Virus record (IMG/VR): IMGVR_UViG_3300048834_000393
Coordinates: 1-44,199 of that record
DNA length: 44,199 nt
Reading direction: 5' to 3' (one strand)
Source: a virus
The notes under the pieces: generated by a model
Told to the model about the DNA's origin: nothing
The model's database searches: none
The model's input: the letters and a program-made list of their open reading frames with translations, nothing else
Shown: piece by piece, positions 19,664-30,600 of the stretch
Layout: the number at the start of each line of letters is the position of its first letter
Position numbering within the stretch: position 1 is the first letter of the stretch
Translations under genes and position numbers: made by a program

Positions 19664-22500
19664 ACGACTCGCGGACCCAATACCCCGGCCTGATTGACCG
19701 GTTCGCTGGAGAGAACCGGACGCTCCCGGAGCATGTCCTGCCGCCGAATGTGTCGCCCGAGGCGATCAACATCGACTACCGCGACGGGACGCTCAAGCCC
19801 CGGCCCGGCTACCAGCGGTTCCGGCGGTGGCCCCTGTACACTGGTGGTATCCGCGTGGGCGACCCGCGCAACAGCGTGAACCGCTACGCCTCCATCACCC
19901 ACGGGGGCGCCATGGCCTTCGCTGCGGGCACCTCGTGGAACGTGGCCCTCTACTTCCGCCCCAAGTGGAGCAGTATCGCCAGCGGCACGAACCAAGAGAC
20001 GCTCCTGTTCCGGCAGAGCAACCTGACGTCACAGGGGTCCTACCTCGTCATCCGCGAGAACGGCAGCGGCCAGTACCGGCTGCGCTGGTACATCTTCCAT
20101 AACGGCCCCGGCTTCATCGCGGTGGACTCCACGGTGAACCTCGTGTCCGGCACCGACTACGCGGTGCGGCTTGAGTTCGATGCGGCCAGTGTCCCCAAGC
20201 GTGGGCGCATTCATCTGTGGACCCGCACGGGGGCGGCGCTCCCGTATGCCTTCACCGCGGCCGATTCCACCTCCTTCCCCGGCGCGGAGTCCTACACGGC
20301 GTCCACGGCGGACATCATTCTCGGGTCCAACAGCCTGACCTACTCCGCGACCAGCATGGTCGAGTCGGTGATTGACGAGTTTGGCGTGTTCCGAAACACT
20401 GCTGTGCCACACCTTGGTTTGGAGTACCACCCTCCGTTGCTCGCCACCGGGGGTATCGGCGACATCGTGCTGATTTACTCGTTCAACGACTGGCCGAACG
20501 TCGTCAAGACTTGGGGCTTCGCGACGTCGGCGTTCACGGCGAACAGCACCCGGCCCGGCCCTGGCCTTGTGCCTGGCCGAACCAACGTGACGACGCCCTC
20601 GGCTATCGTGCCCATCAAGACCGCCGACACGCAGGACCATTGCCTCGTGTTTGTGGACAACGACATTCTCAAGATGACCTACGCCGACGGCGCGTTCACC
20701 GAGTTGACGTCCACCCCGAGCAAGACGACCTCGCGCTGGTGCTCCGCCGCGTTCCGGGAGTGGACGCTGCTGTCGAACGGCGAGGAGGAAAACTTCAAGT
20801 ACCACCCGAGCAGCGGTATCCGCCAGTTGTCCTACCGCGCCCCGAGCGGCACCGTACCCAACATCACGGCTGCGGCTGGCACCTCGTCGTTCGGTGCCAC
20901 CGGGAGTTATTCCTACCTGTTCACCTTCGTGGACTCCACGACCGGGCAGGAAAGCCAGTCCGGCCTGCTGGTGTCGCAGAACATCGCGGGCACCACCGAG
21001 GAAATCCGCATCGGCACCACGGGCGTCCAGTTGCCGTTCACCCGGCAGGTGGGTGTGGACACGGTGCGCATCTACCGCCGCGACCCGAGCACGACAACCT
21101 TCTTCGCGCTCAAGGATCTGGCAATCGGCACGGCGTCCTACACCGATACCAACACGGGCACGGCGGGCGACGGCACGCTGGATACCCTGCGCCCGCTGGA
21201 CGACGCACAGCGCGGCTACGCGGAGCCCTCGGTGGTGACGTTCGAGCACAACGGCAGCATCTTCTGCTGCAACCAGTCCGGCAACCGCCAACGGATTCGC
21301 TTCTCGGTGCCGGGGTCGCTTGGCGACTTTCCCAGCGACTACTTCATCTACGCCGGGCGTGGCGACGGCGACCCCATCACGGGCGGCGTCGTGTTCAACG
21401 GCGTCCCCGTGGTGTTCAAGCGCAACTCCATCTGGTTCATCACAGGCACCGGCCCCAGCACCTACCGGGCTGTTCGCATGGCTGGCTACGGGGTGGGCGC
21501 CGTCCACGCGGCGGCGATTACCGAGACGCCCGCCGGGGTACTGTTCATGTCCAGCGGCGGCGTCTACGCGCTGACCTCGCTGGAGTCCGTGCCGCAGGAC
21601 ATCACCGCGAACAGTCAGCGGCCCATCTTCGAGGAAATGACAGAGGACACCCGGCGCGGCACCAGCTCGGCCTACGACGCCACGACCGACCGCTACTACC
21701 TTTCGTTCGACTACAACTTCACTGAGCGGCAGACGCTGGTGCTGGACTTCAAGACGCAGGCGTGGATGCTGTGGGACCTGCCCGCCACCTGCTGGGCCGT
21801 GGCGTTCCCTGACGGGGCGGAAAGCAAGGTGCTGGCGGGGGTGCCCGGCTATGTGGTTTGGCACCACGAGCAGTTCAAGAACGATGGTGCCGACTGGCTC
21901 AACTCCGGCGTGACGCACACGCTGGAATGGCCACTCTTTGAGAGTACCATCGAATCTTCCGCCGCCGCCCTGCGGACGGTGTTTGTACAGACCACGACCA
22001 GCGGCGAGGCGGCGGCTCTGTCCGCCCGCTATCTGCTGGTGCCATTCCTTGTCTACCGGCCCAGCACCGGGGAGTACGTCAAGCACTCGCTGATTTGGTT
22101 CGACGAGGGCATGATCTCGGCCCCCGGCGTGGCGCGCATCCCGTTCTACGAATCCGAGCACAACTGGACCCAGGCCAGCGGGGATGTGGTCATCATCGGT
22201 GGCATCGCCTGCTACTGGCGCACTCCGCTGTTCGCCATCGACGGGAACCCGCATGAGCCCAAGGCGTACAACCGCCTGCGCATGCTGTTCGAGTCGGGCA
22301 ACTCCGACCGGGTGCGGGCGACCCTGAGCGGCGAGTCAGAGACCGCGTTCACCCTCGCGGCCACCACGCGCAGCCACGACCGGGTGGTCAAGACACGGGG
22401 TGCGGAGGTCTCGCTGGAACTGGCGCATGTGTCCGCGTCGCAGGACTTCGCGCTGGCGGCATTCTCCGTGGGCGGGCAGGACCGGGGGACGCGCTCATGA
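19660..22500 (+). CDS. Large tail protein with LamG-like domain (tail-nozzle/stabilisation type), 946 aa
   Basis: Starts by overlapping the lipoprotein stop. The opening (PPNVSPEAINIDYRDGTLKPRPGYQRFRRW) is typical of podovirus tail-nozzle and stabilisation-like proteins. Residues about 70-265 form a ConA/LamG-type beta sandwich (TSWNVALYFRPKWSS... YLVIRENGSGQYRLRWYI... DIILGSN). A long beta-propeller-like region follows, with YLFTFVDSTTGQESQSG, VTFEHNGSIFCCNQSGNRQRIRFSVPGS and GVLFMSSGGVYALTS motifs. The last quarter is strand-rich (DRVRATLSGESETAFTLAATTRSHDR). No separate tail-fibre or tailspike gene was found, so the LamG domain may be a receptor-contact element. The exact family name is uncertain. 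Confidence 0.82.
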   Translation: MNDSRTQYPGLIDRFAGENRTLPEHVLPPNVSPEAINIDYRDGTLKPRPGYQRFRRWPLYTGGIRVGDPRNSVNRYASITHGGAMAFAAGTSWNVALYFRPKWSSIASGTNQETLLFRQSNLTSQGSYLVIRENGSGQYRLRWYIFHNGPGFIAVDSTVNLVSGTDYAVRLEFDAASVPKRGRIHLWTRTGAALPYAFTAADSTSFPGAESYTASTADIILGSNSLTYSATSMVESVIDEFGVFRNTAVPHLGLEYHPPLLATGGIGDIVLIYSFNDWPNVVKTWGFATSAFTANSTRPGPGLVPGRTNVTTPSAIVPIKTADTQDHCLVFVDNDILKMTYADGAFTELTSTPSKTTSRWCSAAFREWTLLSNGEEENFKYHPSSGIRQLSYRAPSGTVPNITAAAGTSSFGATGSYSYLFTFVDSTTGQESQSGLLVSQNIAGTTEEIRIGTTGVQLPFTRQVGVDTVRIYRRDPSTTTFFALKDLAIGTASYTDTNTGTAGDGTLDTLRPLDDAQRGYAEPSVVTFEHNGSIFCCNQSGNRQRIRFSVPGSLGDFPSDYFIYAGRGDGDPITGGVVFNGVPVVFKRNSIWFITGTGPSTYRAVRMAGYGVGAVHAAAITETPAGVLFMSSGGVYALTSLESVPQDITANSQRPIFEEMTEDTRRGTSSAYDATTDRYYLSFDYNFTERQTLVLDFKTQAWMLWDLPATCWAVAFPDGAESKVLAGVPGYVVWHHEQFKNDGADWLNSGVTHTLEWPLFESTIESSAAALRTVFVQTTTSGEAAALSARYLLVPFLVYRPSTGEYVKHSLIWFDEGMISAPGVARIPFYESEHNWTQASGDVVIIGGIACYWRTPLFAIDGNPHEPKAYNRLRMLFESGNSDRVRATLSGESETAFTLAATTRSHDRVVKTRGAEVSLELAHVSASQDFALAAFSVGGQDRGTRS

Positions 22501-22820
22501 GCATTGAGGACTTCAACCTGACGCCGCCTCACTTCGCGCACACGCCCGAGGTGGTCCGGCTGTACGAGCTGGAGCAGCATCTCTCCGGGGAGTACATCGA
22601 GATTGCAGACACCGGGACGGCGGGCGACTTGCACGAGTTGGCCCACGGGCTGGACCGTGTGCCCACCGGCATCATCCTCGTGCAGGTCGTGGCCCCCGCC
22701 GCGTTCTCGCCAAGCGCCGCCGGGTGGTATCGACTTGAGACCGACGACCCATGGACGCGGGAGTCCATTTCACTCCGATTCAGCGCGGACAACCTGCGCG
22801 TACTCTTGAGGGTAATCTGA
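22497..22820 (+). CDS. Small tail-associated hypothetical protein, 107 aa
   Basis: Overlaps both neighbours by a few bases. The sequence has an N-terminal acidic part (MSIEDFNLTPPHFAHTPEVVRLYELEQHLSGEYIEI) and a beta-rich end (GIILVQVVAPAAFSPSAAGWYRLETDDPWTRESISLRFSADNLRVLLRVI). The latter resembles a small single-domain beta protein found with phage tail proteins. I recognise no family. The downstream start (22820) shares a base with its stop, so it is co-translated with the next large protein. Confidence 0.65.
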   Translation: MSIEDFNLTPPHFAHTPEVVRLYELEQHLSGEYIEIADTGTAGDLHELAHGLDRVPTGIILVQVVAPAAFSPSAAGWYRLETDDPWTRESISLRFSADNLRVLLRVI

Positions 22821-25150
22821 TGGCAGCAGGCATCCCCGGATTTGATCAGGCCGAACAAGGCCAGCGCGGCATCGGTAATCTGGCTCCCATCCTCGATCTC
22901 ATCGGGCAGGTGATGGGGCGCATTCGTTCGCAGAACGACCCCAACACCATCGCGTCACAGAACGCGCTGAACCAGTTCGCCCAGCAGCAGGTCAGTGGGC
23001 AGTACCGGCCCACACAATACGCGCAGCAGGCGGCCCGTGGCGTGGTGGACTACGCAGGCGGCGCGCTCAACTCGCTGGGCGCGTCCTACGGCGGGCTGGG
23101 CACCTCGTTCCAGCCACCGGCGCAGCCGCAGGGCTTCCGGCTGGCCCCGGAGTCCAGCATCCCAGCGCCGCAGATCGGCAACTTCAACCGGGAGACCGGC
23201 CAGTACGACCAGCCCTTCGAGTTGCGTCCGCAGCAGCAGGGGTTCATCGGCCGCGTGCTGACCGAGCAGCCGGTGCGGAACTGGCTCCGTAGCCTGCTTG
23301 ACGGGAAGGAAGACAAGGGCAAGCAGATCCCCGGCATCCCGTCCTACGCGGTCGGCACGACCAGCGTGCCGCAGACCGGATTGGCGCAGGTGCACCAGGG
23401 TGAGGCCATCGTGCCCCGTGAGCAGAACCCCATGGCGCAGCCGCCGGGACAGCCGGGCGCGCCGATGAAGCCCCTGCCCGCCCCGCAGAAGGGCGGGTTC
23501 CTGCCCGCCCCCACCCCGCCGCCCCAGCAGCAGGCGGGGTTCGGATTGACCCGCAGCGATGGCACGCAGGCGGGAAGCGCAACCCCCTTGAATGCAGCAC
23601 AGGCAGGCCGAACGCCGCCCCAGCAGCAGGCGGGGTTCGGGCAAAGCGCGCAGGCCCCCATGATGGCGCCGGACGCTGCATGGCTTCAGAGTGCACAGAA
23701 CGGCGGGCAACTCGAAGCCAACATGGCTTCGTGGCAGGCAACGCTATCGAATCCGAATGCCCCCCCTATGCTAAAGCAACAGGCTCAGATGAGCCTGCAA
23801 GCCGCACAGCAATTTCAGGGGCAGCAGCCCCAGCAGCAGGCGGGCGGCGGTGGTCCCATGGTCAACGTCAACCAGTCGCCGCTCCAGCAGCAGCAGGCGC
23901 CGCAGGCGGGGCTGAACCCGGCGGCGCAGCAGGCCATCATGGCCCAGCAGAGCGATCTAATTGCCCAGCAGCAGTTGGGGGCGCAGCGCCAACTGCGCGA
24001 GCAGATGGGCGCCGGGATGGACTCCGGGCTGGCCCAGCGGCTCCAGTTCGAGAACATGCTGAACGCCGGGAACACCCGGACGCAGGCCCAGCGCGACCTG
24101 TCCATCGCGGCGGAGGACCGTCGGTTCAACGACCAGATGGCCGCCGCCAACTTCGGGCTGAACCAGCAACTGGGGCTGGGCGGACTGCAACTGAACAGGG
24201 ACAATTCCCTGTTCGAGCAGCAGATGGGCGCGGCCGGTCTCCGGCAGCAGGGGCAGGCCCTGGCTCTGCAAGGCGAACTCGGCCGCGGGAATCTTGGCGT
24301 GGCCCAGGGGCAACTGAACCTCGCGGATCGCGCACAGCAGCAGGGCTACGGGCTGGCGCTCAATGACCAGATGTTCGGACAGGGCATGCAGCGGGACATC
24401 TTCGGTCTCCAGCAGCGCGACCAGGCCCTGCAAGAGCAGCTGGGCATGCGCGGGATGAACCTGTCCGAGTTGCAGAACGCACAGCAGTACGGGCTGAACA
24501 CCCGTGGGATGGGTCTCCAGGAGGCGCTCGGCCAGTCGCAGATGGGCAACACTGCGTGGCAGCAGCAGTTCGCCAACATGCAGAACCAGCAGCAGTTCGG
24601 CCTCCAGCAGCAGCAGCAGCAGTTGGCGCAGATGCTCGGCATGGGACAACTCGGCCTCCAGCAGCGGGACTTGGACTTCCAGCAGAACCAAGGGTTCAAC
24701 GAGACCCAGCGGCAGTTCAACCTACAGCAGCAGTTGGCGCAGACCCTCGGGCTTGGCCAACTCGGGCTGGCACAGCGCGACCAGAACTTCCAGCAGGGGC
24801 AGGCATTCAACGAGACCCAGCGCCAGTTCAACGTGCAGCAGGACCTCGCCCGTCAGTTGGGGCTGGGGCAGTTGGGGCTGGGCCAGCGGCAGCAGGACTT
24901 CGCGGAGGGCGCGCAATTCGACCTCCAGCGGGAACTGGCGACCCGCGGGCTGAACCTTGAGGAAGAACTCGGCCGCGGCCGGCTGGGGCTGGACACGACC
25001 AACTCCTACTACGGGCAGATGAACAACCTGCTGGGGACCATCCTCGGCGGTGGTCAGCAGGACGCCGCGGCGGGCCAGCAGGGGCTGGAGAACCTTCTGG
25101 CGGCACTGGGGCTGTCCGCCGGTAACGCCATGCAGGGAGCCACCGCATGA
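22820..25150 (+). CDS. Q/L-rich repetitive virion protein (internal/tail, ejection-type), 776 aa
   Basis: The ATG at 22820 overlaps the previous stop. After residue about 180, motifs of tail-length/virion proteins appear (AVGTTSVPQTGLAQVHQGEAIVPREQNP). The rest is glutamine-rich, with long helical repeats: 37-residue units of the type LGxGQLGLxQRxxxFxxxxxFNETQRQFNxQQ, two nearly exact copies coded at 24635-24745 and 24746-24856 and a third degenerate one after 24857. The 111-bp DNA repeats match. Podovirus internal (ejection) proteins often have such helical repeats. A tape-measure-like role is also possible. No enzyme motif. Confidence 0.78.
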   Translation: MAAGIPGFDQAEQGQRGIGNLAPILDLIGQVMGRIRSQNDPNTIASQNALNQFAQQQVSGQYRPTQYAQQAARGVVDYAGGALNSLGASYGGLGTSFQPPAQPQGFRLAPESSIPAPQIGNFNRETGQYDQPFELRPQQQGFIGRVLTEQPVRNWLRSLLDGKEDKGKQIPGIPSYAVGTTSVPQTGLAQVHQGEAIVPREQNPMAQPPGQPGAPMKPLPAPQKGGFLPAPTPPPQQQAGFGLTRSDGTQAGSATPLNAAQAGRTPPQQQAGFGQSAQAPMMAPDAAWLQSAQNGGQLEANMASWQATLSNPNAPPMLKQQAQMSLQAAQQFQGQQPQQQAGGGGPMVNVNQSPLQQQQAPQAGLNPAAQQAIMAQQSDLIAQQQLGAQRQLREQMGAGMDSGLAQRLQFENMLNAGNTRTQAQRDLSIAAEDRRFNDQMAAANFGLNQQLGLGGLQLNRDNSLFEQQMGAAGLRQQGQALALQGELGRGNLGVAQGQLNLADRAQQQGYGLALNDQMFGQGMQRDIFGLQQRDQALQEQLGMRGMNLSELQNAQQYGLNTRGMGLQEALGQSQMGNTAWQQQFANMQNQQQFGLQQQQQQLAQMLGMGQLGLQQRDLDFQQNQGFNETQRQFNLQQQLAQTLGLGQLGLAQRDQNFQQGQAFNETQRQFNVQQDLARQLGLGQLGLGQRQQDFAEGAQFDLQRELATRGLNLEEELGRGRLGLDTTNSYYGQMNNLLGTILGGGQQDAAAGQQGLENLLAALGLSAGNAMQGATA
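24635..24856 (+). repeat. 111-bp tandem coding repeat
   Basis: Two tandem 111-bp units (24635-24745 and 24746-24856) each encode LG[ML]GQLGL[QA]QRD..FQQ.Q.FNETQRQFN.QQ (37 residues). A third, divergent unit follows. They are likely to vary in copy number by recombination. Confidence 0.75.
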
Positions 25151-26355
25151 GCAACTCGATGAACTTCTACGACATCCTGGCCTACTACCAGCGAGCCAGC
25201 GGGGGCGACCCCTACACCGACCCGGAGAAGTCCGGACAGTTGCTGGCGAACCCGCCGTCGAACTTCGGCGGTGGCCCCCAGCAGCATCGCCCCTACCCGT
25301 GGGGCTACTTCCCCCCGGAGTATTCAGGCATCGAGCGGGCCGCGCTGCACGGCGGCGCCCAGCACCAGCGGGGCGGGGGGTCGCCCCCGGGGGCCGGGAA
25401 CGCGGAGACGCTGGCGCTGCTGGGGGCGCTGGCCCCGATTGCGGCGGCCGCCGCAGGCCCCACACTGGGGCGCGCCGGTGGTGGCGGTGCCAAGGACGCC
25501 AGCCAGCAGTACGCCTCCACCGTCAACCAGGCCGCGGTGCAGAACGGCGTCGAGCCGTGGATGCTCAACGCGCTGATTCAGGCGGAGTCCTCGTGGAACC
25601 CGAACGCCAAGTCCCCGGCGGGCGCGGTGGGGCTTGGGCAGTTGATGCCAGGCACGGCCAAGGAACTCGGGGTGAGCAACCCCCGCGACCCCGAGCAGAA
25701 CATCTACGGGAGCGCGGCCTACCTCGGCCGGATGCTGGACCAGTTCAAGGACCCCTCGTTGGCGCTGGCCGCCTACAACGCGGGGCCGGGTGCCGTCAAG
25801 AAGCACGGGGGCATTCCCCCTTACAAGGAGACGCAGAACTACGTCCAGAAGGTCATGGGCGCCGCCCCCGCCGCGGGGGCGATGCTGGGGGTGATGGGGG
25901 CCACAGGGGCTGCACGGCCGCAGATTGCCGCCGCCACCCCGCCGATGGACGGGCAGTTCCAGGGCACCACCCCGGCGGGCATCACGCAGATGGCCGACGG
26001 CGGCCGCCGCTATACCCCGGCCGCGGCGCTGCCCACCGACGAGTGGGGTGCGATGAAGGCGGACAGTTACGCGGCGATGGGTTCCCAGCCCGCCGCGGGC
26101 AGCGGTCAGCCCATGGCCGTGGGGGCCGACATCGCCCCGATGATTCCGATGATGGCCGCGTCGATGGGCTTGCAGGCGGTGGGCATGGGCGTGAGCGCGG
26201 CAGGAGCGGCCAAGAGTGGCCGGGACCAGAAGAAGGCGATGCAGGATCAGAAGAAGGAGGTGGAGAAGGACCGGGTGCAGGCGCTGGCCGACCGGCTGCG
26301 GGAGCGGGCGCAGGAACGGCGAAACTTCTACATGGCGCTGGCGCTGAAAGGGTAG
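25147..26355 (+). CDS. Lytic transglycosylase (SLT) virion protein, 402 aa
   Basis: Cuts peptidoglycan to let the genome enter. The SLT domain spans residues about 118-235 with the expected motifs: catalytic E147 in ALIQAESSWNP, GLGQLMP, then SAAYLGRML and LALAAYNAGPGAV. Flanking regions are low-complexity (G/P-rich before; A-rich and K/E-rich after, AGAAKSGRDQKKAMQDQKKEVEKDRVQALADRLRER). These flanks fit an internal virion protein that is ejected. Start overlaps the Q-rich gene stop by four bases. No signal peptide, so it is delivered with the virion and not secreted. Confidence 0.93.
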   Translation: MSNSMNFYDILAYYQRASGGDPYTDPEKSGQLLANPPSNFGGGPQQHRPYPWGYFPPEYSGIERAALHGGAQHQRGGGSPPGAGNAETLALLGALAPIAAAAAGPTLGRAGGGGAKDASQQYASTVNQAAVQNGVEPWMLNALIQAESSWNPNAKSPAGAVGLGQLMPGTAKELGVSNPRDPEQNIYGSAAYLGRMLDQFKDPSLALAAYNAGPGAVKKHGGIPPYKETQNYVQKVMGAAPAAGAMLGVMGATGAARPQIAAATPPMDGQFQGTTPAGITQMADGGRRYTPAAALPTDEWGAMKADSYAAMGSQPAAGSGQPMAVGADIAPMIPMMAASMGLQAVGMGVSAAGAAKSGRDQKKAMQDQKKEVEKDRVQALADRLRERAQERRNFYMALALKG

Positions 26356-26359
26356 GACC

Positions 26360-27619
26360 ATGAGCGGTGCAGCATTGAGCGCGTTGGGCGGCGGCTTGCA
26401 GTCGCTGGGGCAGAGTGTTCTGTCGAATGCGATGGCCCTCCGCCAGATGGAGGACGAGCGGCGCTGGCGCGACTGGCACCAGCGGATGCAGGAGAAGCAG
26501 TACACCCTGCGGGAGCAGGAGATGGCTGCGGAGGCGGAGGCTCGCAAGGAACAGATGATGCTGATGAAGAACGCGGACCAGCGGGCCGGGCAGGCGATGT
26601 CGATGGAGCAGGCGCGGGAGCAGCGCGAGGCCGACCAGTGGGAACTCGCCCAGGCCCAGCAGGCCGCGCTCGACGATTGGGCCAAGGCCAAGGGGGCACC
26701 GTCGTTCGCCGCGTGGAAGGCCAACCACGAGGGCGAGAAACTGTCCAAGGAAATGACGGTGCTGGAGTTGTCACTGGAAAGCACGAAGGCCCAAGCTGCG
26801 GAGGCCAACCTGCGCCAGCAGGTGCTCAAGGGGCAGATGACCCAGCAGGAGGCCGACCGTCGGCTTGCCCTGCTGGAGGCGGCTGGGTCGCTGGACGTTC
26901 CCATCGAGACCATGCAGCGGTTCTCGCGGGGGGACCAGTCACCGGAGGTGATGGCGGAGATCAGCAGCGGCATGCAGCGCGCCCGGGTGGAACCCGTGAT
27001 GAAGACGCTGGCGTCGAACCCCGCGACTGCGCCGCTGGCAATTCGTGCCCGGCAAGACCCGTCCTACCTGTCCAGCCCGGAGTTCCAGAAGGACATCAAC
27101 GCCATCCAAGACCGCCTGAGTCCCGCCGACTACATGGCGATTGCTTCGGGCGTGAACGATTTGACCACGAACAATTTCACAGGCGACCGTGTTCCGCTTG
27201 ATCCCGTGGTCGCCCCGTTGGTGAAGAAGTCGCTGGAGGGTGCGGGGCTTGATGTGGCCCCGCTGGACGCTGCCGCCCCCGCGCAGGTGGCACCCCCGCA
27301 GGTCTACGAGGGGCGCGAGGCTGAGCGTGCCCGCGTCTCTGCGGAGCGGGCCGCGACCGCGCCGACGCCCTACCGGATGAACGGTCTCGTTGCGCTCGCC
27401 CCACGGAAGGACATCCCGCAGGGGGCGGAGTTGCTCGATGGGGACTACGGTCAGTTCGCACTGAACCGCCTTCAGTCGATTGGCAAGGATCGCTCGGCGC
27501 GAGAGGATGCTATTCGCAAAGAGTACGAGCAGCAGATGGCTGCGATGAACTCCGCATGGGGTGGAAGCCAGTCTCCGATGTTCCCTGTACTGCGCGATCT
27601 CTTTGGGCTGAATAAATGA
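26360..27619 (+). CDS. Coiled-coil internal virion protein, 419 aa
   Basis: The ATG at 26360 follows AAAGGGTAGG and a four-base gap after the previous gene. The first 180 residues are strongly helical, charged and Q/E/R/A-rich (MEDERRWRDWHQRMQEKQYTLREQEMAAEAEARKEQMMLMKNADQRAG...), as in coiled coils. The middle is a helix-loop region (RQDPSYLSSPEFQKDINAIQDRLSPADYMAIASGVNDL). The end is P/A-rich, then EDAIRKEYEQQMAAMNSAWGG. Located between a lytic transglycosylase and a very large LPD38-type protein, it fits the second member of an ejection-protein trio. No enzyme motif. Confidence 0.72.
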   Translation: MSGAALSALGGGLQSLGQSVLSNAMALRQMEDERRWRDWHQRMQEKQYTLREQEMAAEAEARKEQMMLMKNADQRAGQAMSMEQAREQREADQWELAQAQQAALDDWAKAKGAPSFAAWKANHEGEKLSKEMTVLELSLESTKAQAAEANLRQQVLKGQMTQQEADRRLALLEAAGSLDVPIETMQRFSRGDQSPEVMAEISSGMQRARVEPVMKTLASNPATAPLAIRARQDPSYLSSPEFQKDINAIQDRLSPADYMAIASGVNDLTTNNFTGDRVPLDPVVAPLVKKSLEGAGLDVAPLDAAAPAQVAPPQVYEGREAERARVSAERAATAPTPYRMNGLVALAPRKDIPQGAELLDGDYGQFALNRLQSIGKDRSAREDAIRKEYEQQMAAMNSAWGGSQSPMFPVLRDLFGLNK

Positions 27620-30600
27620 TCGACCTCAACGCCATAGGCCGCGTCGGCGCGCAGCAGGTGCCGCAGGACACCGGCGACGAGTCGTTCTGGTGGACCGCGC
27701 TGGACTACGCCGGGCGGCCGTTCTCGGCCATCAAGGGCGCGCAGGTCGGCGCGGTGGACCCGAACCTCGGCATCGGCGAGGGGTTCATGCAGGGCCTCAC
27801 CGGGGAACGCTACTTCTCGAACCAAGACCTGCTGGAACAGATCGGCTTTGACCCGGAGGGCGCGGTCGCCAAGTGGGGCGGGCTGGCCCTCGACATCATT
27901 GACCCCACCGACCCCCTGTCGTACCTCGGCGCGGGCTTTGTGAAGCAGGCCAAGGTCGCCCGCAAACTGCAAGCCGTGACGTCGAAGGTGAAGAACCTCG
28001 ATGACGTCGCGAGCCGCGCCTCGGCCGCCCGCGCGGGGATGTGGTCCCCGGTGAAGGTCGCCGGGCAGGCGGTGCTCCCGCGCTCGCTGGGCGTGCTGGT
28101 CGCTCCAGGAGTGGACAAGATCGCGGACAAGGCGCACTCGTTCTGGCTGAACAACCGGGTGGCAAAACTGTTCGGCGGCGTGGAGAAGTGGGCGGCGGCG
28201 CACCCGGAGATGTTCAAGGCCCTGCGCGCCGGGACGCACACTGTGTTTGAGAGTGAGCAGGCATTCTCCAAGGCGATGCTGGGGCTGGCGGAGGACATCT
28301 CGCAGAAGACGAACCCCGACGAGGCCATGCGCATCATGTCGAAGGTCTCGGCGCTGCTGGAGGAGCCGTCCTCACTCATTGGCCGACTGGAAGGCGAACT
28401 GGCCGACATCGACGCGGGCAACTACAAACTGCCTGTTCAGTTCATCCGGTCGAACATGGACATCACGCAGTCCAAGCAGTACGCCGACATGACGGCGCAG
28501 GAGATGCTCAAACGGCGGGGCCAGATTTTGGAGCAGTTGACCCGGATGCGCGAGGGCGTCAACCTCAAGGCGCCCCGGCCGGACGACATTACCCTGGCGC
28601 GCCTCAAGGACGCCGGACTTTCCCGTGGCGAGGCGTACACCGGGGCGCAGATGTGGACCATGGCGGCGCAGAAGTACGCCCGCCTGGAGGGGCGCGACGC
28701 CACGGACATCCTGGCCGACCGGCTGGGTATCCGCGTGTTCGACCCCAACCCCATCGAGCCGAAGCCGCCGCGGCAGACGGTCATCACCAGCACCGACGAG
28801 GCACTTGCCGCGTGGCGCAGGGAAGTCCGCAGCAGCGGTGTGCGTCCCCCGAAGAAGAAGTACGGGGAGGGCGTGACGCTGGCCGACTTCGGCGGCCGGC
28901 TTCCTCCGGGGTACTTGAAGAAGGACGCCCGGTGGGGCTGGGACCAGTGGCTTGAGCAAGCGCAGGAGTACGGCCTCGACGTCGGGAACAAGGACCCGTC
29001 GGACTTCCGTCGGTTGCTCACCGGCTCGTCGAAGTACAAGACGGTCTACGACGACGCCGCGAACACCGACCGCGTTATCGGCGATCTCATGCGCTCGGAG
29101 CCCGGCGAGTTTTTCAGCGGCGACCTGTCCAGCGGCGACTTGGTTATCGACGCCACCGGCCAGTGGCGCCGGGTCGAAAGCACGGGCGACGGTTTCCGGC
29201 TGCTGGACTCGTCTGGCGTGCAGGTGGACACCGTCGGCGACTTCGAGCGGTTCAATGCCAAGGGTGTGTTTCACCGCCGGGAGGCCATGCACTACCACGC
29301 GCTGGCCCGGTGGGCGGAGGACGAGGGCAAGAGCATCGGCGAGGTGCTCGGTGGCGGCGTGCGCCCGGACTCGCTGGTGGACTTCGAGAAGGCTGGCCGC
29401 AGCGTTATCAATCTGGTGAAGGGGGAGACGGACTTCCGCAGGGCGGTCAAGGGACTCACCATGGCGGTGCGCCCGATGCTGTCGCCGGACGACATGACGA
29501 CGGTGGAGAAGTGGCTCAAGATTAAGCCGGGCCAGTGGGACCTCGCCGCGCAGGAGCGGTTCGCGGACGGCTTCCTCTCGTTCCTGCGGAACGCCAAGGG
29601 CGAGCCTTTCCTCGGCCCCAAGGGCGATAGCATCCGCGCCGTGCGCAAGCCTGCCCGTGTCGTCGAAGTGTTCCGGCGCGCCAAGTTGTTCGCCGCGCAG
29701 AGTATCGGCGCTGGCGCGGAGCAGGTCGGGTGGTCGGAGATCAGCCCGGCCATGCGCGGCTTGTACAGTTCGCTGATGGTGGACTCCGACGTCATCCGCG
29801 ACATGGCGACGCTGCGCAACGAGGCCCACGTGCTGGGCGTCGTGACGGGGCACCTGACCGGCGACCGGCCGGCCCCGGAGTTTGCGCTGCGCCGCCGCGA
29901 GGAGGTGGTGAAGAAGCTCGACGACCTGCGCGAACTGCACGGCACGGCGACGGTGGACGAGGTGAACGCGGCCAACATGCTCAAGCCCTACCTCGACGAG
30001 ATTCAGGAGGGCTGGCAGAAACTGTTTGGCCAGTACGACGAGAACTTCGCCTTCCCCATCCAGCACTACCTCAAGCACATGTTCCCCCGGGAACTCTCCC
30101 GCGTCCACGCCAAGCACTTCGCCGACCGGGTGAAGTTGGCCCCGGAACTGCGCGCCCGTGCGGAGGCAAAGGTGGCGGAACTCACCGCCAAGGGCTACGA
30201 CGATGCGACCATCGAGCGCATGCTGGCCCGCGACCTTGGGGCCGACATGGAGGTGCTCGCGACGTCGGACTCCACCCTGTCCAGGGCGGAGATGACCGGG
30301 CGCATCGATGCCTTCCGCACCCGCAAGTACAAGCAAAGTATCCGTGACATCAACAAGGCTTACGAGGTCCGCTCCAGCGGGCTTGGCGAACGCTACGACT
30401 TCATGATGGGCGCGGCCAAGGACGCGCTGGAAGCGGGGAAGATCACGAAGCGCGAGTTCGCCGCCATCCGCAAGAACGCCCGCAAGGCACTCAAGGAATA
30501 CGACATCCCAGTGTTCTTCGAGGACAACGCCGTGGTCATCGCGGACGCCATGAACCGCGACCTGCGCCGCACGACGTTTGCCCACGACATCCACAAGTTC

